Part shown: positions 7,269-15,491 of the stretch, piece after piece
How the letters are laid out: each line of letters begins with the position of its first letter
Numbering within the stretch: the first letter of the stretch is position 1
Assembly (NCBI GenBank): GCA_035576205.1
Contig: DATLWR010000065.1
Location: forward strand, 1 to 15,576
Length of the DNA stretch: 15,576 nucleotides
Direction: 5' to 3'
Origin: DATLWR01 sp035576205
GTDB taxonomy: Bacteria; Pseudomonadota; Zetaproteobacteria; Mariprofundales; Mariprofundaceae
Notes under the pieces: model-generated
Databases searched by the model: none
Told to the model about the DNA's origin: nothing
Seen by the model: the letters and a program-made list of their open reading frames with translations, nothing else
Translations under genes and position numbers: made by a program

Positions 7269-8369
7269 ATGAACATTTCGCTATCCAGAATGGCATTGCT
7301 GCAGGCCGTTCAGCGCTGTCAAAGTATCGTGGAAAAGAGACATACTGTACCTATTCTCGCCAATATCCTGTTAAAGGCAGAGGACCAGACCCTGAATATC
7401 ACGGCCACCGATCTTGAGGTCGGAATCCGTAGTCGCACCAGTGCCAAGATAAGCCAAACCGGAGCGATAACCGTTTCGGCTAAAAAACTATTCGATATCG
7501 TCAAGGAACTTGATGCCGAGCAGGATGTGGAGCTGGAAGCAACTGGTTCTTTTGTTTCTATCCGTAGTGGCCGTTCGCGTTTCCGTCTCTCGTCATTACC
7601 GGCGGCAGATTATCCGAATCTCGTTGAGAATGATGCGCCATCGCCAGTAGTGATCTCTGGCCAGCAGCTGGCACGCATGATTGCTGCAACCGGCTTTGCG
7701 ATGTCGCACGATGAAACGCGCAAGTACCTGACCGGCACGTTATTCGAGGTCGATGACAAAAATGTGCTACGGCTGATTACGACGGATGGTCATCGCCTAG
7801 CTCTTTCCGAATTCCAGCTCAGTGGTGGTACAGCAGTCAGCCAGTGCATTGTACCGCGCAAGGCGGTTATGGAAATTCGCAGGCTTTGCGAGGAAGTTAA
7901 CGGGGACGTTGAACTGTTTCTCGGAGAACGTCAGATACGTCTTGTCGCAGGTGATAATGTTCTGACTTCTAAATTGATCGACGCTCGCTTTCCTGTTTAT
8001 CAGGATGTGATTCCGGTTGGCAATCCCCATACTGTTTTGGTTGATCGTGTTGCCTTCGATCAGGTGTTGCGTCGCAGCATGATTGTGGCCAATGAGTTTA
8101 CTCATGATCTACGCCTGCATTTCAGCAGCAACAGCATTGAGGTCTCCGCGCACAATACCGAACAGGAAGAATCCCAGGAAAAAGTTGAAGCAGGCTACAG
8201 TGGACGGGATCTGGTAATTGGCTTCAATGGTCGCTATTTGCGTGATGCGTTGGGAGCTATCAATGAGCAGACTGTTCAAATTAGTCTCAAGGATGAATTG
8301 TCGCCCGTGCTCTTGAATGTGGAAGGAAATGAGCAAAATCGCTATGTCATCATGCCGATGCGGATATGA
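7269..8369 (+). CDS. dnaN: DnaN, DNA polymerase III beta sliding clamp
   Basis: The beta clamp encircles DNA and tethers polymerase III and other repair and replication proteins. The 366 residues equal the E. coli length and fit three tandem clamp domains (about 1-120, 125-245, 247-366). Recognisable segments are KRHTVPILANILL near residue 24, TTDGHRLAL in the middle domain and the C-terminal ending NRYVIMPMRI, which forms part of the hydrophobic binding cleft. A strong Shine-Dalgarno (GAGGAGAAGGG) sits immediately before the ATG. It follows the probable oriC and precedes recF by 25 nt. Confidence 0.97.
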   Translation: MNISLSRMALLQAVQRCQSIVEKRHTVPILANILLKAEDQTLNITATDLEVGIRSRTSAKISQTGAITVSAKKLFDIVKELDAEQDVELEATGSFVSIRSGRSRFRLSSLPAADYPNLVENDAPSPVVISGQQLARMIAATGFAMSHDETRKYLTGTLFEVDDKNVLRLITTDGHRLALSEFQLSGGTAVSQCIVPRKAVMEIRRLCEEVNGDVELFLGERQIRLVAGDNVLTSKLIDARFPVYQDVIPVGNPHTVLVDRVAFDQVLRRSMIVANEFTHDLRLHFSSNSIEVSAHNTEQEESQEKVEAGYSGRDLVIGFNGRYLRDALGAINEQTVQISLKDELSPVLLNVEGNEQNRYVIMPMRI

Positions 8370-8394
8370 ATGACCGCAAGCCAGACGGAGTAAT

Positions 8395-9504
8395 GTGACA
8401 ACGACGGTTACGCCACTCGCGATCAGGGAACTCAAGGTCCATGATCTGAGGTGCCACCATGAAATGGTCTGGAAATGCGAACCGGGGTTGAATCTCCTGG
8501 TTGGCCCAAACGGCAGTGGCAAGACGACCATGCTGGAGGCGGTCTACCTGATGGCGCATGGTCGCTCGTTTCGACAAGCCCGAGATCCGGACTTGACCTC
8601 TCATAGCGCGGTAGCATTTCAATTGCAGGGGTCTTGGCAGCGTTATGGACCCATGCAGATCAAGGTAAATGGCAAGCGTGGGAGTATTACCATCCAGCTG
8701 CAAGGCCGGGAGATCCAGCGGCGCAAGGATGTCACCGAAGGTTTTCCGGTCCTGGTGGAATCGCCACAAGGAAGAAAAATCATTGATGGAGCAGCGGGAG
8801 AAAGACGCCGCTGGCTCGATGCGTTGGTGATTACCTGCTATCCGGGACTGGCAGGCCATTATGAACGTTATCTTCGCTCGGTGATGCAACGGGCGCGCTT
8901 GTTACGCAGAGGGGCTGGAAGCGATGAACTGGACGCTTGGGAATACCAGGTTGTACATCATGGCTTGCCGATCGTGACAGCCAGGAATCAGCTTCTCGAG
9001 GAACTGAACGAATTGTTGCTGACCGAACAGGTGCTGACCGAAAAGCCGTTGTATTTGCAATTGTCGGTTGAGCCGTATGAAAAGCAGGTGTGGATCGAAC
9101 GATTGCGACAGAAGCGATCCGATGATCTGCGCAGTGGTGGTCTGCGGTTCGGACCACATTGTGATACGCTGGCCATCATCTGTGAAAACCGGGAAATTCG
9201 CAGTGCCGGGTCGCGGGGTCAGCAAAAACTGGCGGCAATAGCCTTGAAGATGGCAGAATGCGCACTTTGGGAACGCTATCGTCGACTCATCCCTGTGTTA
9301 CTGCTGGATGACTGTCTGGAGGCACTCGATGCGGGGCGTCAGGAACGATTGCTGAAGCGGCTAGCCGCATTTGCAGGACAGATTCTGATGACTGCACCCG
9401 TTGCCGTAGTTGTGCCGGAAGGTGTGGGCATAGCGATTCGTGACTTAAGCAGACAATTGCCAGCTGAGATGACAGCGGCCGGACTGATGGAGGAAGCAGC
9501 ATGA
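8395..9504 (+). CDS. recF: RecF, recombination mediator ATPase
   Basis: RecF is an SMC/ABC-like ATPase that with RecO and RecR loads RecA at gapped DNA and stalled forks. The 369 residues contain Walker A GPNGSGKTT (37-45), the ABC signature SRGQQKL (273-279) and Walker B with D-loop VLLLDDCLEALD (301-312). The latter reads EALD where E. coli RecF has SELD, closer to the SMC AALD form. The start is GTG at 8395 with GGAG 4 nt upstream; a nearby ATG at 8393 is in another frame and runs straight into a stop. The stop overlaps the gyrB start by 4 nt (ATGA), so the two are translationally coupled. Presence of recF argues against most betaproteobacteria, which often lack it at this locus. Confidence 0.96.
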   Translation: MTTTVTPLAIRELKVHDLRCHHEMVWKCEPGLNLLVGPNGSGKTTMLEAVYLMAHGRSFRQARDPDLTSHSAVAFQLQGSWQRYGPMQIKVNGKRGSITIQLQGREIQRRKDVTEGFPVLVESPQGRKIIDGAAGERRRWLDALVITCYPGLAGHYERYLRSVMQRARLLRRGAGSDELDAWEYQVVHHGLPIVTARNQLLEELNELLLTEQVLTEKPLYLQLSVEPYEKQVWIERLRQKRSDDLRSGGLRFGPHCDTLAIICENREIRSAGSRGQQKLAAIALKMAECALWERYRRLIPVLLLDDCLEALDAGRQERLLKRLAAFAGQILMTAPVAVVVPEGVGIAIRDLSRQLPAEMTAAGLMEEAA

Positions 9505-11921
9505 GCGCTTCGGAACAACAATATGGTGCAGAGAGTATCAAGGTTCTGCGTGGACTGGATGCGGTTCGCAAGCGTCCTGGCATGTACATCGGCGATACCG
9601 ATGACGGCACCGGTTTGCACCATATGGTTTTCGAGGTGGTGGATAACGCCATCGACGAAGCCTTGGCTGGCCATTGCGACAAGATTGAGGTCATTATCCA
9701 TTCCGATGATTCGGTGACGGTACGCGACAATGGCCGTGGTATCCCGGTCGATATCCACCCCGAGGAGGGTAGGTCGGCAGCCGAAGTGATCATGACTGTG
9801 CTGCATGCCGGCGGTAAGTTCGATCAGAACTCCTACAAGGTTTCCGGCGGTCTGCATGGCGTGGGTGTTTCGGTGGTCAATGCACTGTCCGAGACGCTTG
9901 AACTTGAAATTCGCCGTAACGGCAAGGTCCATTACCAGAAGTATCATCTTGGAGACCCCCAAGAGCCGCTCAAGGTCATCGGTGAAGCGACGGGAACGGG
10001 AACCGAAGTCCGTTTTCTGCCCAGTCTGCAGACCTTCTCGCATCGCAACTTTTCCTTCGACATCCTGTCGACAAGGCTTCGTGAACTCTCCTTCCTGAAC
10101 AGCGGCGTGCATATTGAGCTGTTGGATGAGCGGACGGATAACAAGGCGGTGTTCGAATACGAGGGCGGTATCAATGCCTTCGTCCAGCATCTGAACCGGA
10201 CCCGCACGGCATTACACAACGAACCCGTATCGATGAAGGCTGAAAAGGATGGGGTAACGGTCGAATTGTCCATGCAATGGACCGACTCGTACCAGGAGAA
10301 TGTTTTCTGCTTCACCAATAATATTCCGCAGCGCGACGGTGGTACCCATCTGGCCGGCTTCCGCGCCGCCCTGACCCGTTGTATCAACAACTACGCTTCC
10401 AGCAATGATATGCTGAAAAAGATGAAGGTCAGCCTCTCCGGCGAGGATGCGCGTGAAGGCCTGACCGCGGTTTTGTCCGTGAAGGTTCCCGATCCGAAGT
10501 TCTCATCGCAGACTAAGGACAAGCTGGTTTCCAGCGAGGTTCGGCCGGCGGTGGAAGCGATCGTCAACGAGAAGCTCGCCGAATGGCTCGAGGAGAATCC
10601 GAAAGAGGCCAAGCGCGTTGTCGGCAAGGTGGCGGAAGCAGCCATGGCGCGTGAAGCCGCCCGCAAGGCTCGCGAGCTGACGCGACGCAAGGGAGCGCTC
10701 GATATCGCTTCGTTACCCGGTAAGCTAGCCGATTGTCAGGAAAAGGATCCGGCAGCCAGTGAACTGTTCCTCGTGGAGGGCGATTCGGCCGGCGGCTCCG
10801 CCAAACAGGGCCGCGACCGCCGCAATCAGGCCATTCTGCCGCTGAAAGGCAAGATCCTGAATGTGGAGAAGGCGCGCTTCGACAAGATGCTTTCCAGCCA
10901 GGAAATCGGCACGATGATCACCGCGCTGGGCACCGGTATCGGCAAGGAAGATTTCGATATTTCGAAGTTGCGCTACCACAAGATCGTCATCATGACCGAC
11001 GCCGATGTGGACGGTTCGCATATTCTCACGCTGCTGCTCACCTTCTTTTATCGACAGATGGCCGAGATCATCGAGCGCGGCTATCTCTACATTGCCCAGC
11101 CGCCGCTTTATCGCGTGGCGCGTGGCAAAAAGGCCAAATATGTCGCCAATGATGGAGAACTGTTCGAGTTCCTGCTCGAGCAGGGCAGCGAGGGCAAGGA
11201 GTACTTTGCGTCCAGCGATGCCAAGCCGGTCAGCGGCGATCGGCTGCAAACGACAGTACGCAGCATCCACCGCCTGCAGAATCTGCAACGCCGTCTGGCA
11301 CAGCGGCTCGATGCCAAGGTGCTGAAGATGCTGATCGAAAGCGGCAAGATCGACCAGCCGACGATGCGCAACCGCGAACAGCTCGAGGAACGTCTGCAGG
11401 CACTGCATGCCAAATTCAAGTCGGTAAGCCGCGAGGATGAAACCCTGACCTGGACCATCCATGAAGATACCGAGCAGGGCTCGCACTGGGTGCAGTTCCA
11501 GCGGCGCGACCATGGTCGGCTCATGGTTTCGCGATTGGACAAGGATCTGATCGGTACTGCCGAGTTTAACGAGGCGCAGAAACTGTGCGTAACCCTGCAG
11601 TCACTGACGGATGCGGGAGCGTATATCGCAAGCGGAGAAAAACGGCAGGAGATTCGGCATTTTGACGATATCGCAGCATACATCGAAGCCGAAGGCCGCA
11701 AGGGCCTGACGATCCAGCGCTATAAAGGCCTGGGTGAGATGGACCCCGAACAGCTTTGGGAGACGACCATGGATCCGGGTAACCGCACGCTCTTGCAGGT
11801 ATCACTGGAGGATGTAGTCAATGCCGATGAAACATTCTCGATGCTGATGGGCGACGCCGTTGAGCCGAGAAGAAAATTCATTCAGGACAACGCCCTGAAA
11901 GTGCGCAATCTGGATATCTAG
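9501..11921 (+). CDS. gyrB: DNA gyrase subunit B
   Basis: GyrB is the ATPase subunit of the A2B2 topoisomerase that introduces negative supercoils. The 806 residues match the long Gram-negative form (E. coli 804). Seen: the GHKL ATPase with FEVVDNAIDEALAG (catalytic Glu45, Mg-binding Asn49), DNGRGIPVD (76-84) and GGLHGVGVSVVNALS (116-130); the transducer domain; the TOPRIM acidic motif EGDSAGGSA (from Glu426) and DADVDGSHI (from Asp500) with the metal-binding DxD; a long insert between about 560 and 725; and the C-terminus RYKGLGEMDPEQLWETTM through KFIQDNALKVRNLDI. It starts within the recF stop codon, and purM follows after 8 nt, so recF-gyrB-purM-purN are probably one transcript. Confidence 0.98.
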   Translation: MSASEQQYGAESIKVLRGLDAVRKRPGMYIGDTDDGTGLHHMVFEVVDNAIDEALAGHCDKIEVIIHSDDSVTVRDNGRGIPVDIHPEEGRSAAEVIMTVLHAGGKFDQNSYKVSGGLHGVGVSVVNALSETLELEIRRNGKVHYQKYHLGDPQEPLKVIGEATGTGTEVRFLPSLQTFSHRNFSFDILSTRLRELSFLNSGVHIELLDERTDNKAVFEYEGGINAFVQHLNRTRTALHNEPVSMKAEKDGVTVELSMQWTDSYQENVFCFTNNIPQRDGGTHLAGFRAALTRCINNYASSNDMLKKMKVSLSGEDAREGLTAVLSVKVPDPKFSSQTKDKLVSSEVRPAVEAIVNEKLAEWLEENPKEAKRVVGKVAEAAMAREAARKARELTRRKGALDIASLPGKLADCQEKDPAASELFLVEGDSAGGSAKQGRDRRNQAILPLKGKILNVEKARFDKMLSSQEIGTMITALGTGIGKEDFDISKLRYHKIVIMTDADVDGSHILTLLLTFFYRQMAEIIERGYLYIAQPPLYRVARGKKAKYVANDGELFEFLLEQGSEGKEYFASSDAKPVSGDRLQTTVRSIHRLQNLQRRLAQRLDAKVLKMLIESGKIDQPTMRNREQLEERLQALHAKFKSVSREDETLTWTIHEDTEQGSHWVQFQRRDHGRLMVSRLDKDLIGTAEFNEAQKLCVTLQSLTDAGAYIASGEKRQEIRHFDDIAAYIEAEGRKGLTIQRYKGLGEMDPEQLWETTMDPGNRTLLQVSLEDVVNADETFSMLMGDAVEPRRKFIQDNALKVRNLDI

Positions 11922-11929
11922 GAACGAAC

Positions 11930-12982
11930 GTGAGCGACAAACCCAATATCTCCTACGCCGACAGTGGCGTCGATATCGATGCCGGCAATGCCTTTGTCGG
12001 CAGAATCCAGCAAGCCGTAGCCTCGACAACCCGGAAGGAGGTTTTGGCCGGTCTGGGCGGTTTTGGCGCACTGTTTGCGGCCAACTTCAAGGGCTATATG
12101 GATCCCGTGCTGGTTTCCGGTACCGATGGCGTGGGCACCAAGCTGTTGCTGCACCAACAGTACGACACCCCCGAACATGCCGGCCAGGATGTGGTCGCGA
12201 TGTGCGTCAACGACATCGCAGCACAGGGTGCGGAGCCGCTGTTCTTCCTCGATTACCTGGCGACCGGCAAGCTGGAGGGCGATACGCTCGTGCGGGTGGT
12301 CGAAGGCATTGCCAAGGCATGCCGGATTTCCGGCTGTGCCCTGATCGGCGGTGAAACGGCAGAAATGCCGGGCATGTATGGCCCGGGTCATTACGATATC
12401 GCCGGTTTCAGTGTTGGCATCGTGGATCGTCCGAGAATTATCGATGGTTCCACCATTGCGGATGGCGACGTTATCCTCGGCCTGGCTTCCAGTGGGCCGC
12501 ACTCCAACGGTTATTCGTTGATTCGCAAGCTGCTGGAGATCGGCAAGGCTGATCTGACTAAGGACAGGCTTTCCGATGGCCGCTTGGCGCGTGACGGCGT
12601 ACTCGCACCGACCCGCCTGTATGTGCCGGCAGTGAAGACGCTGATGCATGCACACGTGGATGTTCACGGTTTCGCGCATATCACCGGTGGCGGCATGTAC
12701 GACAACCTCGAACGCATCATGCCAGAGGGACTGGCAGCGCATGTCGATGTTACAAGCTGGAAGATTCCGCCGGTGTTCGAGTACCTCCTCTCCTTTGCCA
12801 ATGTGGCGAAGAGCGAGCGCTATCGCACCCTGAACATGGGCATCGGTTTCGTTGTTTTCGTACCGGAGTCGGCACAGTCTGAAGTCGAGGACCTGCTGCG
12901 ACGGGCCGGTGAACATGTATTCACGATCGGCCAGGTCACCGCCCGCCGGGGCGAACCGGTTATTCTGGAAGGGCTGCATTGA
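11930..12982 (+). CDS. purM: PurM, phosphoribosylformylglycinamidine cyclo-ligase (AIR synthetase)
   Basis: PurM performs the fifth step of de novo purine synthesis, ATP-dependent closure of the imidazole ring (FGAM to AIR). The 350 residues are near the E. coli 345. Seen: SYADSGVDIDAGN (8-20), the nucleotide-binding GTDGVGTK (64-71), MCVNDI (91-96), GGETAEMPGMY (140-150), SSGPHSNGYSLIRK, and ITGGGMYDNLERI in the C-terminal domain. The start is GTG at 11930 with a weak GGAAC Shine-Dalgarno, 8 nt after the gyrB stop; coupling to gyrB is likely. It overlaps purN by 4 nt. purM-purN pairs are common, but having them directly behind gyrB is not the textbook arrangement. Confidence 0.97.
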   Translation: MSDKPNISYADSGVDIDAGNAFVGRIQQAVASTTRKEVLAGLGGFGALFAANFKGYMDPVLVSGTDGVGTKLLLHQQYDTPEHAGQDVVAMCVNDIAAQGAEPLFFLDYLATGKLEGDTLVRVVEGIAKACRISGCALIGGETAEMPGMYGPGHYDIAGFSVGIVDRPRIIDGSTIADGDVILGLASSGPHSNGYSLIRKLLEIGKADLTKDRLSDGRLARDGVLAPTRLYVPAVKTLMHAHVDVHGFAHITGGGMYDNLERIMPEGLAAHVDVTSWKIPPVFEYLLSFANVAKSERYRTLNMGIGFVVFVPESAQSEVEDLLRRAGEHVFTIGQVTARRGEPVILEGLH

Positions 12983-13599
12983 AGCAACCCCGAATTGCTG
13001 TGCTTGCCTCGGGCAAGGGCAGCAATCTGCAGGCGATACTGGAAGCTGTCCGCAAGGGCGAGTGTCCCGTTGAGGTGGCATTGGTCCTGTCCGACAGGGC
13101 GGAGGCCGGGGCATTGCAGATTGCACGTGATGCCGGTGTGGCCAGCGTGGTCGCACTCGACCCGAAGGCATACCCGGATCGTGCGGCTTTCGATATGGCT
13201 TGCGGCGATGCAATCGAGGCGGTCGGTTGCGAGTGGGTCGTGCTGGCCGGTTACATGCGAATCCTCTCCGGCGCTTTCATTGCCCGTTTCCATAACCGGA
13301 TCATCAATATCCATCCGTCGCTGTTGCCCTCCTTCATCGGTGCCCATGCAGTTCGCGATGCCTTGGCGTATGGCGTGAAGGTAACGGGGGCGAGCGTGCA
13401 CCTGGTCAATGAAGTGCTCGATGGCGGACCGATTCTGGCCCAAGCGGTCGTACCGGTTCATGACGACGACTCCGAAGAAGCCCTGCACCAGCGCATCCAC
13501 GAAGCGGAACATCGGCTCTATCCGGCTACAATCTCCCGAATGGTGCGCGAAGGCTTTGCCATCGAAGGGCGCAGGGTGATCTGGAGGCGGCAGAACTAG
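12979..13599 (+). CDS. purN: PurN, phosphoribosylglycinamide formyltransferase
   Basis: PurN transfers a formyl group from 10-formyltetrahydrofolate to GAR, step three of de novo purine synthesis. The 206 residues show the N-terminal LASGKGSNLQAIL (9-21), the catalytic block NIHPSLLPSF with Asn110 and His112, and EVLDGGPIL with Asp148; these align with the E. coli N106/H108/D144 triad. The start is TTG at 12979, overlapping the purM stop as TTGA, with GGAAGGG just upstream inside purM. It ends the rightward gene run and converges on an unrelated minus-strand gene 22 bp away; I saw no intrinsic terminator between them. Confidence 0.96.
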   Translation: MKQPRIAVLASGKGSNLQAILEAVRKGECPVEVALVLSDRAEAGALQIARDAGVASVVALDPKAYPDRAAFDMACGDAIEAVGCEWVVLAGYMRILSGAFIARFHNRIINIHPSLLPSFIGAHAVRDALAYGVKVTGASVHLVNEVLDGGPILAQAVVPVHDDDSEEALHQRIHEAEHRLYPATISRMVREGFAIEGRRVIWRRQN

Positions 13600-13621
13600 A
13601 AGGCCGCATTCGCCCACTTCG

Positions 13622-14905
13622 CTATTTCAAGAGCGCCGCCACTTTGTGCCAGTCCGTCTGTTCGGCGATGGCGATAGGGACCCGCTCCTGCACCTCCATT
13701 TGCGATACCGTCATGTCCCGGTCCTGCAGATCGGCATAGCTGAGCACCGGCACGGTTACCAGCTGCATGGTATGCGGCTGGCTGGAGTCGAAGAAATCAG
13801 GATTGTATTCCATCAGTGCGACAGCACCCTGTTCACCGGTCGAAACCAGATCGATGCCCATCGGAGGATTCTTCTCCGGCGTGTTCAGCATGTAGGCAGG
13901 TGCCTGACGCTCACTGGCATTCATTGCGGCAAGCCTTGCCTGCAACTCGGCAATGCCCTGGTTCACCTGCCTGACGACCGGATTCTGCGAGACCTGCCTG
14001 GAAGCCATCTCGCGCAGCTGACGCTCCTGCTCCTGATCATCGCGTTCCGCCTTGGCACGCGCGGCAGCTGAGCGTGCGGGATCCTTTTCGCGGGCTGCCG
14101 CCTCATCGATGGCCTGCTGGCGCAGCTTTTTCATCTCGGGCGAATTGAAGTAGGCAAGCTGTTCGCTGACCATGCCCTGAGTATCAGACTGGGTTTGAAC
14201 CTGGGCTTGCATGCCGGCAATCAACGCATGCATTGCCCGCTCCTGGCTAACCGGCCGGAACAGAGAAGTCTTGCTGGGAGCGGTGACGAACAGAAAGCCC
14301 CCATAGACCGGAAAGCCGGCAATGCTGCGCTCGGCACGTGGCAAAGGAAAAAACTTGCCCTGCGCATCCTGCATCCAGTTCATCGATGTGAAAGCATCGG
14401 TCTTGCCGTTGCCACTCTCCGGTAAGCGGTTGATATAAATGTCGAAGCCGGCGGGACCGTTGAGCATGGTTTCCGGCTTGACCAGGTAACGCTTGGCCGG
14501 ATCAGCGATGCCTGGTTCGGCGACCACGGCATGTGGCCACCAGATGGCGATATGCAGACTCCCCTGGTCAACAGGCTGATCATCGCTTGCGCGCAGGCGT
14601 ACTTGGGGGTAATAGCCCCGCAAATCGGACAGGGCCGGGCTTTGGCGAACCACTGCCGCGAGAGCCAATAGTTGCTGTTGCCAGGCCGCAGACGGTTTGG
14701 GGCGATTGGGATCCGCCCAGTCCTCAAAGGGACTGTAGCGATCCAGCCATTGCCCGGGCTCGGTACCCGGTTGCCCGACATCGCCCTTGACCAGCGGGAA
14801 AGCGTCGGCAGGCACCTCGGATTGCTCTCCGGCAATTGCAACCCGAAGCGAAAGGATGGCGGCCAATAACACGATGAAAACGAGCGTGATGGTTTTTTGT
14901 TTCAT
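13622..14905 (-). CDS. Putative exported protein, unknown function (427 aa)
   Basis: I do not recognise a family. The first 25 residues form a signal peptide: MKQK, a hydrophobic core (about 6-20), then AIA before Gly26 as a likely signal peptidase I site, so it should be periplasmic or secreted. The mature part has no cysteine. A mixed N-terminal domain (about 30-235) includes IAIWWPHAVVAEPG (119-132), GPAGFDIYINRLPESGNG (150-167) and GFPVYGGFLFVTAPSK (197-212). A highly charged Ala/Arg/Glu/Gln-rich segment (about 250-335) is predicted helical or coiled coil. The end (about 348-427) has MGIDLVSTGEQGAVALM and YNPDFFDSSQPHTMQLV (367-383), with a beta-domain look. The ATG at 14905 has GGAG 8 nt upstream. 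It is probably the last gene of a minus-strand operon with the two partly visible secreted proteins at the right edge, and converges with purN. Confidence 0.85.
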   Translation of the reverse strand: MKQKTITLVFIVLLAAILSLRVAIAGEQSEVPADAFPLVKGDVGQPGTEPGQWLDRYSPFEDWADPNRPKPSAAWQQQLLALAAVVRQSPALSDLRGYYPQVRLRASDDQPVDQGSLHIAIWWPHAVVAEPGIADPAKRYLVKPETMLNGPAGFDIYINRLPESGNGKTDAFTSMNWMQDAQGKFFPLPRAERSIAGFPVYGGFLFVTAPSKTSLFRPVSQERAMHALIAGMQAQVQTQSDTQGMVSEQLAYFNSPEMKKLRQQAIDEAAAREKDPARSAAARAKAERDDQEQERQLREMASRQVSQNPVVRQVNQGIAELQARLAAMNASERQAPAYMLNTPEKNPPMGIDLVSTGEQGAVALMEYNPDFFDSSQPHTMQLVTVPVLSYADLQDRDMTVSQMEVQERVPIAIAEQTDWHKVAALLK

Positions 14906-14918
14906 AAGAAAATCTCCA

Positions 14919-15023
14919 CTAATCCTTTAACAGTTTCACGCCATTGGTATGGAAGATCTGAGCGAAGCTGTAAACCCCGTTGCTGGATCCCATGGCACGG
15001 TTTTGGTATGGGTCAGCGTCCAA
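14919..15023 (-). other. Possible small ORF or coding remnant upstream of the 427-aa protein gene
   Basis: The 153-bp gap between the two exported-protein genes contains a 34-codon minus-strand frame from TTG (15023) to TAG (14921-14919), ending 14 nt before the next gene's ATG. Its second half (RAMGSSNGVYSFAQIFHTNG) has protein-like composition. Part of the neighbouring frame (MNWTLTHTKT, beginning at an ATG near 15028) also looks protein-like, as if one coding sequence had been split by a frameshift near the AAAA run at about 14998-15001. There is no good Shine-Dalgarno for the TTG. It may be a decayed C-terminus, a short peptide or chance. Confidence 0.2.
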
Positions 15024-15058
15024 TTCATCGGATCACTCTGGTTCCGGATACAAAGAAC

Positions 15059-15469
15059 TCACTGAATATCAGCATGCGTTTCCGGGGTAAACGGTGTCCC
15101 CGGCTGATTGATATTGGGAATTCCGCTTGCATACGCGCAGGTCGCATCGTCCGTGCTGGTGCAGAGAATGATATTGCAGTAATAACGGGTGCCGTCTGCA
15201 ACGCTCTTGCCCTCTATCGGGGTAACAGGAACGCTGACCTTGCCGCTGAAGGCACCGTTAACGAGCGGTATATCCGGACTGAAACGACCGATCTCCTGAT
15301 TGGTACTATCGACAACCCTGCAAATCACCTTCGCGCGGGTGTATTTGGGATTGATATCCTTCAGCTCCACCGGAACGTTAAACGAGAACTGCCATGCCAT
15401 GGCTTCACCGGATATTGCCAAAGCAATGAGTGTAGCAAAGAAGATGCTGCCAATTTGTTGTTTTCTCAT
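15059..15469 (-). CDS. Putative secreted cysteine-containing protein (136 aa)
   Basis: Unrecognised. The signal peptide is clear: MRKQQ, a hydrophobic core (about 8-20), and EAMA before Trp26 (cleavage after Ala25). The mature part of about 111 residues looks beta-rich (alternating stretches such as WQFSFNVPVEL, AKVICRVVD and GKVSVPVTPI) and has four cysteines: Cys50, 98, 103 and 111, enough for two disulfides in the periplasm or outside. The overall look is like small immunoglobulin-like or pilin-associated domains, but no signature supports naming it. The ATG at 15469 has a strong Shine-Dalgarno (AGGAGGA). It lies 22 nt after the stop of the repeat protein at the window edge, so they are probably co-transcribed. 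The sequence after its stop keeps coding-like character in other frames, so it may be a shortened version of a longer gene. Confidence 0.75.
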   Translation of the reverse strand: MRKQQIGSIFFATLIALAISGEAMAWQFSFNVPVELKDINPKYTRAKVICRVVDSTNQEIGRFSPDIPLVNGAFSGKVSVPVTPIEGKSVADGTRYYCNIILCTSTDDATCAYASGIPNINQPGTPFTPETHADIQ

Positions 15470-15491
15470 GATCTGTTCCTCCTGAAATACA

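Noticed and set aside
9339..10190. A 283-codon minus-strand frame across recF and gyrB
   Set aside because: Opposite to two well-supported genes and spanning their junction; no domain or start signal.
10725..11513. A 262-codon minus-strand frame inside gyrB
   Set aside because: Antisense to the GyrB TOPRIM region, with no recognisable motif or Shine-Dalgarno; a frame shadow of gyrB codon usage.
11918..13213. A 431-codon open frame on the minus strand across purM and purN
   Set aside because: It is antisense to two unmistakable purine genes. Its translation is rich in His, Arg, Gln and Pro and shows no family motif. Long antisense frames are common in GC-rich coding DNA.
13600..13621. Bidirectional terminator between purN and the convergent exported-protein gene
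   Set aside because: The 22-bp gap contains no stem-loop or T-tract that I can see.
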